In this document: piece by piece, positions 1 through 8,052 of the stretch
How the letters are laid out: each line of letters begins with the position of its first letter
Numbering within the stretch: the stretch's first letter is position 1
Source: Comamonas koreensis
GTDB taxonomy: Bacteria > Pseudomonadota > Gammaproteobacteria > Burkholderiales > Burkholderiaceae_C
Direction of reading: 5' to 3'
Assembly (NCBI RefSeq): GCF_014076495.1
Contig: NZ_CP043575.1
Location: forward strand, 1,302,001 to 1,366,000
Length of the DNA stretch: 64,000 nt
The notes under the pieces: model-generated
What the model was told of the DNA's origin: nothing
The model's database searches: none
Seen by the model: the letters and a program-made list of their open reading frames with translations, nothing else
Translations under genes and position numbers: made by a program

Positions 1-1045
1 ACTGGCTGATGCCATGGCCCAGGTTGAAGATATGCGTGGGGCCGGGGCGGCTGGTGTCGGTATGGGGCGTGCCAAAGCTCTCGAGCACATGGCGCACCTG
101 CTCGGCAATGCGCTCGGGCGGGGCAAACAGCACATTGGGGTCGATATTGCCTTGCAGCGCCTTGCCCGGGCCGCCAGCTTCGCCGCCGACGATGGCACGG
201 GCCTTGCCGAGGTTGGCGGTCCAATCGAGGCCCAGCACCTCGCAGTCGAGATCGCGCATCTCGGGCAGCCAGATGCCGCCACCCTTGGTGAACACGATGC
301 GGGGCACATCGGTACCGTCCACGCCGGTGCGCTTGAGCTGGCTGAGCACGCGCCTGGTGTAGGCCAGGCTGAACTGCTGGAAGGCGCCATCGGCCAGCAC
401 ACCGCCCCAGCTGTCAAAAATCATCACGGCCTGCGCGCCGGCATCGATCTGGGCGTTGAGGTAGGCGGCCACGCTGTCGGCATTCACCTCCAGGATGCGG
501 TGCATCAGATCGGGGCGGCTGTACATCAGCGACTTGACCTGGCGGTAGTCATCGCTGCCCTTGCCTTCGACCATGTAGCATGCGAGGGTCCAGGGGCTGC
601 CGGAAAAACCGATCAGCGGCACACGGCCACCCAGCGCACGGCGGATGCTGGTCACCGCATCGAACACATAGCGCAGCTTGTCCATGTCGGGCACGGCCAG
701 CGCCTTCACGGCGGCCTCGTCGCGCACCACCTGGGCAAAGCGCGGGCCTTCGCCTTCGGCAAACGACAGGCCCAGGCCCATCGCATCGGGCACCGTCAGG
801 ATGTCGCTAAAGAGGATCGCAGCATCGAGCGCAAAGCGCTCGAGCGGCTGCAAGGTCACCTCGGTGGCGTAGTCCACATTCGTTGCCAGCCCCATGAAGC
901 TGCCGGCGCGCGCGCGCGTGGCCTTGTACTCGGGCAGGTAGCGCCCGGCTTGGCGCATCAGCCACAGCGGGGTGTAGTCGGTGGCCTGGCGGCGGCAGGC
1001 GCGCAAGAAGGTGTCGTTGCTCAGCGGTGCAAATGTCGTGCTCAT
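1..1045 (-). CDS. hemE: uroporphyrinogen decarboxylase, C-terminus cut by window edge
   Basis: Cytosolic haem-biosynthesis enzyme that removes four carboxylates from uroporphyrinogen III to give coproporphyrinogen III. The translation from the ATG at 1045 begins [17 protein letters not shown] and carries the family signature [10 protein letters not shown] at residues 31-40; the second signature [12 protein letters not shown] follows near residue 145. About 348 codons are present and the frame is open to base 1, so roughly the last 10-20 residues lie outside the window (family length about 355-370). The gene stands alone on this side; the neighbouring MarR gene is on the same strand about 100 bp upstream and looks unrelated in function. 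Confidence 0.96.
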   Translation of the reverse strand, partial: MSTTFAPLSNDTFLRACRRQATDYTPLWLMRQAGRYLPEYKATRARAGSFMGLATNVDYATEVTLQPLERFALDAAILFSDILTVPDAMGLGLSFAEGEGPRFAQVVRDEAAVKALAVPDMDKLRYVFDAVTSIRRALGGRVPLIGFSGSPWTLACYMVEGKGSDDYRQVKSLMYSRPDLMHRILEVNADSVAAYLNAQIDAGAQAVMIFDSWGGVLADGAFQQFSLAYTRRVLSQLKRTGVDGTDVPRIVFTKGGGIWLPEMRDLDCEVLGLDWTANLGKARAIVGGEAGGPGKALQGNIDPNVLFAPPERIAEQVRHVLESFGTPHTDTSRPGPTHIFNLGHGISQ

Positions 1046-1147
1046 GGGCAGGGATTGTCGCGCAGTTGCCGATGCCTGGGCAGCGATGCCGGTTTGCCCG
1101 GGTAGGGTATGGAGCAAAGTCCGCGCAGATCGCCCCCCGGCGGTGGC

Positions 1148-1672
1148 TCAGCCCAGGTGGTTTTGGCGGTGGCCGGACTGGCGCGGCGGAAAGGCCGCAT
1201 CGCTGGCCTCGTCCTGCGCGGACCGGTTGGCCTGCTGCTGCAGCTGGTGCAGGCTCTGGTCCAATTGCGCCAGCGCATCGGCATCGAGCGCGGCCACCAG
1301 GTCGGTGTTGATGCGCCGCACCTGGGGCAGCAGCGCATCATGCAGGCGCTGGCCGGCAGGGCTCAGTTGCAGCGCTGCGCGGCGCCGGTTGCCTGTCTCG
1401 GTGGATTTGTGCAGCAGGCCCTTGGCCTGCATCGAGGCGATCGCGCGCGAGATGCGGGCCCGGTCAAGCTCGAGCAGATCGGCCAGTTGCGAAGGCTGCA
1501 GACCGGGCTGGCGCGCCAGCCACATCAGCACGCCCCATTCGCGCCGGGTGATGCCGTAGTGGCGCTCGCACAACCGCGTCACCAGCCGGCCCGCCGACGC
1601 AGTGAGCTTGGCCAGGCGGTAGAGCAGCAGGTCGCTGGGCTGCTGCGGATCGGCAAGGGAGTTGGGCGGCAC
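1148..1672 (-). CDS. MarR-family transcriptional regulator
   Basis: A 174-residue winged-helix regulator. The middle of the protein reads YGITRREWGVLMWLARQPG, followed by the recognition region DRARISRAIASMQAKGLL and a wing with the basic run NRRRAALQ, the usual MarR order. The start is a GTG at 1672 without a good Shine-Dalgarno; no better start is available downstream because the HTH fold needs this N-terminus. It is divergent from the Bug receptor and sulfatase genes at 1860, and the palindrome ACAATTGT at 1704-1711 lies between them, so control of that pair and of itself is plausible. The ligand is unknown. The C-terminal 15 residues are polar and probably unstructured. Confidence 0.88.
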   Translation of the reverse strand: MPPNSLADPQQPSDLLLYRLAKLTASAGRLVTRLCERHYGITRREWGVLMWLARQPGLQPSQLADLLELDRARISRAIASMQAKGLLHKSTETGNRRRAALQLSPAGQRLHDALLPQVRRINTDLVAALDADALAQLDQSLHQLQQQANRSAQDEASDAAFPPRQSGHRQNHLG

Positions 1673-1703
1673 TGCGGGTAAATCCGGGCGATGGTTGATT
1701 AGA

Positions 1704-1711
1704 ACAATTGT
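1704..1711. promoter_or_regulatory. candidate MarR operator (ACAATTGT palindrome)
   Basis: Perfect 8-bp palindrome in the 187-bp divergent spacer between the MarR gene and the Bug receptor gene. MarR proteins usually bind short AT-rich dyads of this kind; binding here is inferred from position only. Confidence 0.35.
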
Positions 1712-1859
1712 GCCCTGGTTTTCTACAGTGCAGGCATGTTGCGCGGGCGCATGTGCGGAGGCTGAAAAAGCTTATGCCTTTGGGCTAGATCAAACGCGGC
1801 AACATAGAGGGCATCGGCCGTCCATGCGGCCTTGTTCATAAGCATCGGAGACTCTCCCC

Positions 1860-2843
1860 ATGGTTCAACGTCGTCATTTTCTCGGCCAGTCCGCAGCCAT
1901 GGCTGCCTCGGTGCTGACCACCTCCTCGTCGCTGTGGGCCTTGCCCGCGCAGGCCCAGGACGGGGTGCTGCGCATCATCGTGGGCTACCCGCCCGGTGGC
2001 GCGACGGACCGCGTTGCGCGCATCGTGGCCGACAAGCTGCAGGCCAGCCTGGGCAGCACCGTGATTGTGGACAACAAGGTGGGCGCCGGCGGCCGCGTGG
2101 CTGCGCAGTTTGTGAAGAATGCGCCGGCCAACCAGCCGGTGCTGATGCTGGCCAACCCCGCCGTCATGGTGGTGGCGCCGCTGGTGGTGAGCAATCTGGG
2201 CTATGACGCCGAGCAGGATTTTGTGCCGGTCAGCGAGGTCAACCGCTATGTGTTTGGCGTGGCGGTGTCCAGCGCCGTGCCGGTCAGGGAAATGCAGCAC
2301 CTGCTCGCCTGGCTCAAGGCCAACCCGGCCAAGGCCAATATCGGCGTGCCTGCCACTGGCAGCCTGCCGCACTTCTTTGCGCTGATGCTTGGCCAGCAAG
2401 CCGGCGTCGAAGCCGAGGCGGTGGGCTACAAGGGCTCGGCCCCGCTGCTCACCGATCTGATGGGCGGCCAGGTGCCCGTCGCCGTTGATACGCTCGACAC
2501 GCTGGTGCAGCAGCACCAGGCGGGCAAGCTGCGCCTGCTGGCCGTCAGTGGCGATGCCCGCAACGCCGCCGTGCCCGATGTGCCGACCTTGAAGGAGGCC
2601 GGCGTGAACCTGTCTGCCGCTGGCTGGAACACCTTCTTTGCGCCCAAGTCCATGCCCGCCGCGCAGGTGCAGCGCTACGCTGCCGCCATCCACAAGCTGA
2701 TGCAGGACCCGGATGTGCACAAACAGTTTGCGACCAACTACCTGGACCCGGTGGCCAGCACCGCCGAGCAGACCGCCAAGGCGCTGCAGGCCTACAAAAA
2801 GCAGTGGGTCCCAGTGATCCAGGCCTCGGGCTACAAGCCCTGA
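1860..2843 (+). CDS. Bug/TctC-family periplasmic solute receptor
   Basis: A 327-residue extracytoplasmic binding protein of the Bug (Bordetella uptake gene, TctC-like) family, which delivers carboxylates and other small organics to a TctAB membrane complex. The N-terminus MVQRRHFLGQSAAMAAS has the RRxFL twin-arginine pattern, then a cleavage region ending LPAQAQ. The first strand and phosphate-loop-like segment is GYPPGGATDRVARIVADKL, the standard Bug motif. GGAGA at 1847-1851 sits 8 bp before the ATG. There is no TctA or TctB gene in the window, so it is an orphan receptor, as is common in this group. The sulfatase 80 bp downstream on the same strand suggests a sulfated or related substrate, but that is only positional inference. 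Confidence 0.93.
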   Translation: MVQRRHFLGQSAAMAASVLTTSSSLWALPAQAQDGVLRIIVGYPPGGATDRVARIVADKLQASLGSTVIVDNKVGAGGRVAAQFVKNAPANQPVLMLANPAVMVVAPLVVSNLGYDAEQDFVPVSEVNRYVFGVAVSSAVPVREMQHLLAWLKANPAKANIGVPATGSLPHFFALMLGQQAGVEAEAVGYKGSAPLLTDLMGGQVPVAVDTLDTLVQQHQAGKLRLLAVSGDARNAAVPDVPTLKEAGVNLSAAGWNTFFAPKSMPAAQVQRYAAAIHKLMQDPDVHKQFATNYLDPVASTAEQTAKALQAYKKQWVPVIQASGYKP

Positions 2844-2921
2844 TCTGTTGCCCCTTGACATGCCAGACGCAGGCCGCGTGCCCACCGGATGCCGGCCTGC
2901 CATGACTGTGAGTGAGACCCC

Positions 2922-4259
2922 GTGTTGAAACGACCGAACATCATCTTTATCGTGGCCGATGACCTGGGCTACGCCGATCTGGGCTGCTATGGCGGCCGCA
3001 ACGCCCGCTTTGGCGCCGTGTCGCCGCATATCGATGCGCTCGCTGCCGGGGGCCTCAAGCTCACGCAAGGCTATTCCAACTCGCCGGTCTGCTCGCCCAC
3101 GCGCTTTGCGCTGATGACGGCGCGCTACCAGTACCGCCTGCGCGGCGCGGCCGAGGAGCCGATCCGCACCGCCACGCGCGGCAACCCTGACCTGGGCCTG
3201 CCGCCCAGCCACCCGACCTTGCCATCGCTGCTGCGAGAAGCAGGCTACCGCACCGCCTTGATGGGCAAGTGGCACCTGGGCTACCCGCCGCATTTCAGCC
3301 CGCTCCAATCGGGCTATGAGGAGTTCTTTGGGCCCATGTCGGGCGGCGTGGATTACTTCAGCCACTGCGGTGCCAATGGCCAGCATGACCTCTGGTTTGG
3401 CGAGGCCGAGCGCGCGCAGCCGGGCTACCTGACCGACCTGATCAGCGACTATGCGGTGGACTATATCGACCGCATGGCAGCCGGTGCGCAGCAGGACACA
3501 CCCTTCTTTTTGAGCGTGCACTACACCGCCCCGCACTGGCCCTGGGAGACCCGGGACGACGAGGCCTTGTCGCGCGAGCTGGTGGAGAATAAGCAGGCCA
3601 TCTACCACCTGCATGGCGGCAATATCGAGAGCTACCAGCGCATGATTCACCACATGGACGAAGGCATTGGCCGCCTGGTGGAGCGCCTGCAAGCGCATGG
3701 GCTGGCAGACGACACGCTGATCGTGTTCACCAGCGACAACGGCGGCGAGCGCTTCTCGGACAACTGGCCGCTGGTGGGCGGCAAGATGGACCTGACCGAG
3801 GGCGGCATCCGCGTGCCCTGGGTGGCCCATTGGCCACGCGTCATCGCCCCTGCGGGCGAGAGCCGCCAGACCTGCATGACGATGGATTGGAGCGCCACGA
3901 TGCTGGACATTGGCGGGGCCCAGCCCGCTACCGGCTACCCCTGGGATGGGCAGTCGCTGCTGCCGCTGCTGCAGGACCCGGCCTGGCACCAGGATCAGCC
4001 CCTGTTCTGGCGCATGAACCACCGGGGCCAGCGCGCGATGCGCGATGGCGACTGGAAATACCTGCGGGTCGATGGCGTGGACTATTTGTTCAACCTGCAC
4101 GCCGATGAGCGCGAGCGCGCCAACCTGGCCAGCGTGCTGCCCGAGCGCCTGCAAGCGATGGTGGCCGCCTGGGAAGCCTGGAACGCCAGCATGCCGCCGA
4201 TACCGGGCGATGCGACGGTGAGCCTGTGCTACACCGACGCCGACATGCCCCAGCGCTGA
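2922..4259 (+). CDS. sulfatase (formylglycine-type arylsulfatase family)
   Basis: A 445-residue hydrolase of the type I sulfatase family, which cleaves sulfate esters. The N-terminus NIIFIVADDLGYADLGCYGG (residues 6-25) supplies the metal-binding DD pair; the core signature is C57-S-P-T-R, where the cysteine is normally converted to formylglycine; GKWHLGY and later TSDNGGE complete the metal and substrate site. I see no signal peptide, so it is probably cytoplasmic. Start is GTG at 2922; the nearby ATG at 2902 is out of frame. It probably forms a unit with the upstream Bug receptor. No formylglycine-generating enzyme gene is in the window, so the activator must be elsewhere. Substrate is not readable from sequence. 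Confidence 0.92.
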   Translation: MLKRPNIIFIVADDLGYADLGCYGGRNARFGAVSPHIDALAAGGLKLTQGYSNSPVCSPTRFALMTARYQYRLRGAAEEPIRTATRGNPDLGLPPSHPTLPSLLREAGYRTALMGKWHLGYPPHFSPLQSGYEEFFGPMSGGVDYFSHCGANGQHDLWFGEAERAQPGYLTDLISDYAVDYIDRMAAGAQQDTPFFLSVHYTAPHWPWETRDDEALSRELVENKQAIYHLHGGNIESYQRMIHHMDEGIGRLVERLQAHGLADDTLIVFTSDNGGERFSDNWPLVGGKMDLTEGGIRVPWVAHWPRVIAPAGESRQTCMTMDWSATMLDIGGAQPATGYPWDGQSLLPLLQDPAWHQDQPLFWRMNHRGQRAMRDGDWKYLRVDGVDYLFNLHADERERANLASVLPERLQAMVAAWEAWNASMPPIPGDATVSLCYTDADMPQR

Positions 4260-4273
4260 GGGATTCACAAAGC

Positions 4274-4372
4274 CCTTGAGAGGCCGTTGCGGCGCCTGGT
4301 CGTACTTTTGTACTGCCTGCGGCGCGGCGCCTGGTCTCCTCCGCAAACCTGCGGTTTGCTGGACCTTGAGAG
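4274..4372. repeat. segment flanked by 9-bp direct repeats, with internal repeats and hairpin
   Basis: Between the sulfatase stop and the next convergent gene. CCTTGAGAG occurs at 4274-4282 and again at 4364-4372, enclosing 81 bp. Inside, GGCGCCTGGTC is repeated directly at 4291-4301 and 4326-4336, separated by GTACTTTTGTAC, and a perfect hairpin GCAAACC-tgc-GGTTTGC spans 4343-4359. It may be a small mobile or REP-like element with target duplications, or a terminator region for the two converging genes; there is no T-run directly after the hairpin. Identity is not established. Confidence 0.45.
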
Positions 4373-4389
4373 CCCCTCACTTCAACTTG

Positions 4390-4950
4390 TCATGGGCGGC
4401 CCGCTTGGGGCCCCGTGTCTTCTTCATCGTCCTCAGGAATCGCGGCCACACTGATGCCGCCGAGCAAGGCCATCACCAGGGCAAACAGGTAGACGGCGTT
4501 GCTGATACCCAGGCTCAGGCTGTAGCCCCAGGCGATGACCGAGCACCAGATGCTGTCCTTGTACTGCGCGGCGCACCCCGATTGGGCGGGCATGTGCACA
4601 TACCAGACGACGGCCACGGCGGCAAAGGCCAGCGCGACGACGACACCCAGCGCATTGCGGTGGTGGCGCAGCATCGCGATCAAGGACAGCGGCACCAGCG
4701 CACCCCAGACAAACATCATCAGCCAGCTGGCCATGGGCGCCTGGGCGAGCCAGCCAGACAGCGCGGGCCAGTGCAGCTGGGTCTGGATCAGCTGCAGTCC
4801 GTCGCGCACCAGCGGCAGGGCCAGCGCGGCGATGGCCACGCACAGCAGCACGATCCCCAGACACACGCGTTTGGCGCTGACATGGCGCCGGTGGGGGCTC
4901 CCGGCCTGGGTGGACGAATGCAGATCATGGGAATGGGTAATGACAGCCAT
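4390..4950 (-). CDS. small multi-pass membrane protein of unknown function
   Basis: A 186-residue protein not recognised. The N-terminal 28 residues are His/Ser-rich and hydrophilic (MAVITHSHDLHSSTQAGSPH). Four hydrophobic stretches follow: about residues 29-50, 73-95, 101-117 and 143-168. Between the last two lies a Cys-containing loop (SGCAAQYKDSIWC), placed outside the cytoplasm if the N-terminus is inside, where the two cysteines could pair. The C-terminus is acidic (PEDDEEDTG). It converges on the sulfatase gene. Start ATG at 4950 is preceded by AGGAGACAAAG on its strand (AGGAG 7 bp before ATG). Confidence 0.72.
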   Translation of the reverse strand: MAVITHSHDLHSSTQAGSPHRRHVSAKRVCLGIVLLCVAIAALALPLVRDGLQLIQTQLHWPALSGWLAQAPMASWLMMFVWGALVPLSLIAMLRHHRNALGVVVALAFAAVAVVWYVHMPAQSGCAAQYKDSIWCSVIAWGYSLSLGISNAVYLFALVMALLGGISVAAIPEDDEEDTGPQAGRP

Positions 4951-5294
4951 CTTTGTCTCCTATAGGAGGCTGTCATTGCCGGTTGCCAGCACCGTGCAGG
5001 GTGCCAACAGCGGGCATTGCAGCCCTGTTTTGAGGAAGGACCGCAGCACTTGGCCTGTTGCACTGCGGCAGCAGAGGTGCACAGCAGACCTTGGCTGAAT
5101 GGCAGCAGTCCACTGCTTAACCCTGGTTTCAATATAGCCTTATTCAGCACATAGATCTATAGGCGCAGGCCGCAGGCGGTGGGCCTCGTATATGTGAAAA
5201 ACGCATGTACAAGCGCATTTATATTCCTGTTCCAACGGCGTCCAGCGGCCTAAATTGGTGGCTATCCCCATCCATTTGACCTTAGAGGCGTTTT
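4951..5294. other. intergenic region holding the probable encapsulin-operon promoter
   Basis: 344 bp without a gene, between the divergent membrane-protein gene and the rhodanese gene. The left half is GC-rich. From about 5125 the sequence becomes AT-rich and contains the perfect palindrome ATAGATCTAT at 5151-5160 and a later AT-rich stretch near 5200-5235. These are reasonable promoter or operator positions for the sulfur operon starting at 5295, but I cannot assign -35/-10 boxes or a named regulator site with confidence. Confidence 0.4.
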
Positions 5295-5768
5295 ATGACG
5301 ACAACCGATATCAGCCTGCCCGATGTACTGGATGCAGCCTGGAGAGCGGCGCAGGAGCAGTCCCTGGGCTATGCCGGCAGCGTGCCGCCGGTGGCGGCCT
5401 GGCTACTGGTGCAGCAGCAGCTGGCGGTGCTGGTCGATGTGCGCTCGGCCGAGGAGCGCCATTTTGTCGGCCATGTGCCCGGCAGCATCCATGTCCCCTG
5501 GGCGACGGGTACGGCGCTGAGCCGCAACCCGCGCTTTGTGCGCGAGCTCGAAGCGCGCCTGGCCGCCCACGGCGGCAAGGACGCCGTGGCACTGCTGCTG
5601 TGCCGCAGCGGCAAGCGCTCGGTGCTGGCGGCCCAGGCGGCCGAAGCGGCGGGCTTCCGCCATGTCTTCAATGTGCAAGAGGGTTTTGAAGGCGAGCTGG
5701 ATGCGCTGCAGCAGCGCGGTCACGGCGATGGCTGGCGCTACCACCAGCTGCCCTGGGTGCAGGACTGA
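5295..5768 (+). CDS. rhodanese-like sulfurtransferase domain protein, first gene of encapsulin operon
   Basis: A 157-residue single rhodanese-domain protein. Seen: the CH2A-like start LVDVRSAEERHFVGHVPGSI near residues 47-66 and the catalytic loop LLCRSGKRS near 101-109, where the Cys would carry a persulfide. No signal peptide, so cytosolic. Rhodaneses move sulfane sulfur between donors and acceptors. It opens a five-gene same-strand run: 50 bp to the serine acetyltransferase, then an XRE regulator, a family 2A encapsulin and its cysteine desulfurase. In that context it probably takes or delivers sulfur released by the desulfurase; this is inference. Start ATG at 5295 follows TTAGAGG at 5282-5288. 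Confidence 0.9.
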   Translation: MTTTDISLPDVLDAAWRAAQEQSLGYAGSVPPVAAWLLVQQQLAVLVDVRSAEERHFVGHVPGSIHVPWATGTALSRNPRFVRELEARLAAHGGKDAVALLLCRSGKRSVLAAQAAEAAGFRHVFNVQEGFEGELDALQQRGHGDGWRYHQLPWVQD

Positions 5769-5818
5769 AACCCTGCCCCTCTCCATGAGCGCGCGTTGAA
5801 CCCCTAAGAAGGCACCCC

Positions 5819-6769
5819 ATGACCACCCCTTTTCCCATCCAAGAAGTGGCCGCACAGTTGGCCGAGCAGCGACGCCAGTGGCGCGAGTCCCACCAGCGCA
5901 GCCAGGAGCCCGGCGGGCGCGAGTTTCCCTCGCGCGATGCGCTGGCCCAGACCCTGGATCTTCTCAAAGGCGTGCTGTTCCCGATGCGGCTGGGTCCGCA
6001 TGATTTGCTGCAGGAGAGCGAGGACTTTTATGTCGCCCATACGCTCGATGCCGCCTTGCACCGGCTGCAGACCCAGATTGCGCTGGAGCTGCGCTATACC
6101 CAGCGCAGCCCCGCAGGCACCGAGGAGCAGGCCCAGGCCTTGACGCGCCAGTTTGCACTCGCCTTGCCCGGCATTCGCCGCCTGCTCGACAGCGATGTGC
6201 AGGCGGCCTATGAGGGCGACCCGGCTGCCCGCACCGTCGACGAGGTGCTGCTGTGCTACCCCGGCGTGCTGGCGCTGATCCACCACCGCATTGCGCACCA
6301 GCTCTATGCACTGCAGCTGCCGCTGCTCGCCCGCATCGTGGCCGAGCTCGCGCACAGCGAGACGGGCATCGACATCCACCCCGGCGCGCAGATTGGCGAG
6401 GGCTTTTTCATCGACCACGGCACCGGCGTGGTGGTGGGCGAGACGGCGGTGATCGGCCGCAAGGTGCGCATCTACCAGGCCGTCACCCTGGGCGCCAAGC
6501 GCTTTGTGCAGACCGAGCAGGGCCATCTGCAAAAGGGCCAGCCGCGCCATCCGATCGTCGAAGACGGCGTGGTGATCTACGCGGGTGCGACCATTCTGGG
6601 CCGCGTCACGCTGGGCGCTGGCGCCGTCATTGGCGGCAATGTCTGGCTGACCCAGAGCGTGGCCGCCGGTGCCCATGTGACCCAGGCGTCGCTGCAGGCC
6701 GCTGCGCAGACCCTCGCACAGCGCCCCCGGAGCGAGCCCGCCTTGCCCGCCGAGGAGGCTGCGCTATGA
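5819..6769 (+). CDS. epsC: serine O-acetyltransferase, EpsC type
   Basis: A 316-residue enzyme making O-acetyl-L-serine from serine and acetyl-CoA, the precursor of cysteine. The first 180 residues are helical; from about residue 180 there is a left-handed beta-helix of hexapeptide repeats, with the catalytic-type segment IDIHPGAQIGEGFFIDHG and GVVVGETAVIGRKV, and the C-terminal VTLGAGAVIGGNVWLTQSV. The long N-terminal helical part and the insert KRFVQTEQGHLQKGQPRHP fit the EpsC branch rather than enteric CysE. It overlaps the following XRE gene by ATGA (6766-6769), implying translational coupling. Next to a cysteine desulfurase it replenishes the desulfurase substrate. I use epsC as the branch name; cysE would also be defensible. 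Confidence 0.9.
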   Translation: MTTPFPIQEVAAQLAEQRRQWRESHQRSQEPGGREFPSRDALAQTLDLLKGVLFPMRLGPHDLLQESEDFYVAHTLDAALHRLQTQIALELRYTQRSPAGTEEQAQALTRQFALALPGIRRLLDSDVQAAYEGDPAARTVDEVLLCYPGVLALIHHRIAHQLYALQLPLLARIVAELAHSETGIDIHPGAQIGEGFFIDHGTGVVVGETAVIGRKVRIYQAVTLGAKRFVQTEQGHLQKGQPRHPIVEDGVVIYAGATILGRVTLGAGAVIGGNVWLTQSVAAGAHVTQASLQAAAQTLAQRPRSEPALPAEEAAL

Positions 6770-7044
6770 ATGATTTCTCCCACCATTTCGGTCTGGCCGT
6801 GCGCCGCTCGCGCGAGGCCATGGGCTGGTCGCAGGAGCAGCTGGCTGCGCAGGCCGATCTGAACCGCTCCTATGTCGGTGAGGTCGAGCGCGGCCAGGTG
6901 GCAGTGTCGCTGGCCACCATCGGCAAGCTGGCCCAGGCGCTGCAGGTGCCCCAGTCCACCTTGGTACTGCGCGGCGAGGAGCTGCACCAGCACAACCTGG
7001 TGCGCGCCCAGCACATGCGGCGCTTGGCGGCGATAGCCGGTTGA
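6766..7044 (+). CDS. XRE-family helix-turn-helix regulator in encapsulin operon
   Basis: A 92-residue protein that is little more than one Cro/C1-type HTH domain: VRRSREAMGWSQEQLAAQAD, then LNRSYVGEVERGQVAVSLAT and IGKLAQALQV, all within residues 12-67. The remaining C-terminal 25 residues (EELHQHNLVRAQHMRRLAAI) look like one helix, possibly for dimerisation. The ATG at 6766 overlaps the stop of the acetyltransferase gene. A 61-bp gap separates it from the encapsulin gene. The likely target is the operon's own promoter upstream of 5295, but no operator can be proven from sequence. Small and easily missed by gene finders because a longer open frame begins upstream in the same phase. Confidence 0.88.
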   Translation: MNDFSHHFGLAVRRSREAMGWSQEQLAAQADLNRSYVGEVERGQVAVSLATIGKLAQALQVPQSTLVLRGEELHQHNLVRAQHMRRLAAIAG

Positions 7045-7105
7045 GGCGCCAGCGCCCGCCAGCGATGATTTTCCTGTTCATTCACACGCGCAACCGGAGA
7101 GAAAT

Positions 7106-8038
7106 ATGACAGCGAATGTAGGCGGCACGACCGCATTGGGCGACAGTGCTGCACGGCAGTTAGCCAACGCCACCAAGACCGTTCCCCAGCTTTCCACGAT
7201 CAGCCCGCGCTGGCTGACGCATCTGCTGCAATGGGTGCCGGTCGAGGCGGGTATTTACCGCCTCAACCGAGTCAAAAACCCCGAGGACATCCGGGTGGCC
7301 TGCACCGCCAAGACGCATGAGAACCAGCTGCCGCGCACCTTTGTCGAGTACGACGCGCAGCCGCGCGAGTTCTTCCTCAACGCCGTCAGCACCGTGCTGG
7401 ATGTGCACACCCGGGTCTCCGACCTCTACAGCAGCCCGCATGACCAGATCAAGGAGCAGCTGCGCCTGACCATCGAGACCATCAAGGAGAACCAGGAAAG
7501 CGAGCTGATCAACAACCCCGACTACGGCCTGCTGGCCCAGGTGGCGGAAGACCAGCGCATCTTCCCGCTGACCGGCGCGCCCACGCCCGATGACCTCGAT
7601 GAGCTGCTGACCAAGGTCTGGAAGGAGCCGGCATTTTTCCTGGCCCACCCGCTCACCATTGCCGCCTTTGGCCGCGAGGCCACGCGCCGCGGCACGCCAC
7701 CGCCCACGGTCAGCCTGTTTGGCTCGCAGTTCATCACCTGGCGTGGTGTGCCGCTGATCCCCTCGGACAAGGTGCCGGTGGCGGACGGCAAATCCAAGAT
7801 CCTGCTGCTGCGCGTGGGTGACAAGCGCCAGGGCGTTGTTGGCCTGTTCCAGCCCGGCCTGCCCGGCGAGCAGGGCCCGGGCCTGTCGGTGCGCTTCATG
7901 GGCATCAACAACCATGCGATTGCCTCGTACCTGATCTCGCTGTACTGCTCGCTGGCGGTGCACACGCCCGATGCATTGGCTGTGCTCGATGACGTGGAGA
8001 TCAACAAGTACCACGACTACCCCGATACCTACAAGTGA
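7106..8038 (+). CDS. family 2A encapsulin nanocompartment shell protein (SrpI-like)
   Basis: A 310-residue HK97-fold shell protein of the SrpI family. Recognised by the run of family segments: WVPVEAGIYRLNRVKNP near residue 45, NNPDYGLLAQVAEDQRIFPL near 135, PTPDDLDELLTKVWKEPAFF, TVSLFGSQFITWRGVPLIPS near 205, and the C-terminal NNHAIASYLISLYCSLAVHT. No cyclic-nucleotide-binding insert is present, which places it in family 2A rather than 2B. Known members assemble into icosahedral shells of about 25 nm that enclose a cysteine desulfurase. Here the desulfurase gene starts 14 bp downstream. The ATG at 7106 has CGGAGAG at 7095-7101. Often mis-annotated as a major membrane protein or left hypothetical. 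Confidence 0.93.
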   Translation: MTANVGGTTALGDSAARQLANATKTVPQLSTISPRWLTHLLQWVPVEAGIYRLNRVKNPEDIRVACTAKTHENQLPRTFVEYDAQPREFFLNAVSTVLDVHTRVSDLYSSPHDQIKEQLRLTIETIKENQESELINNPDYGLLAQVAEDQRIFPLTGAPTPDDLDELLTKVWKEPAFFLAHPLTIAAFGREATRRGTPPPTVSLFGSQFITWRGVPLIPSDKVPVADGKSKILLLRVGDKRQGVVGLFQPGLPGEQGPGLSVRFMGINNHAIASYLISLYCSLAVHTPDALAVLDDVEINKYHDYPDTYK

Positions 8039-8040
8039 GC

Positions 8041-8047
8041 AAAGGAG
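8041..8047 (+). promoter_or_regulatory. Shine-Dalgarno that sets the cargo desulfurase start
   Basis: AAAGGAG lies 5 bp before the ATG at 8053. It favours that ATG over the in-frame GTG at 8035, which would overlap the encapsulin stop codon and has no ribosome site at the right distance. Confidence 0.75.
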
Positions 8048-8052
8048 CCGCC

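Noticed and set aside
1836..4346. 836-codon open frame on the minus strand opposite the Bug receptor and sulfatase
   Set aside because: Exactly antisense to two clear genes; His/Gly/Arg-rich translation with no domain, a product of GC-rich codon bias.
8035..8052. GTG start for the desulfurase at 8035
   Set aside because: Overlaps the encapsulin stop, no ribosome site; AAAGGAG places the start at 8053.
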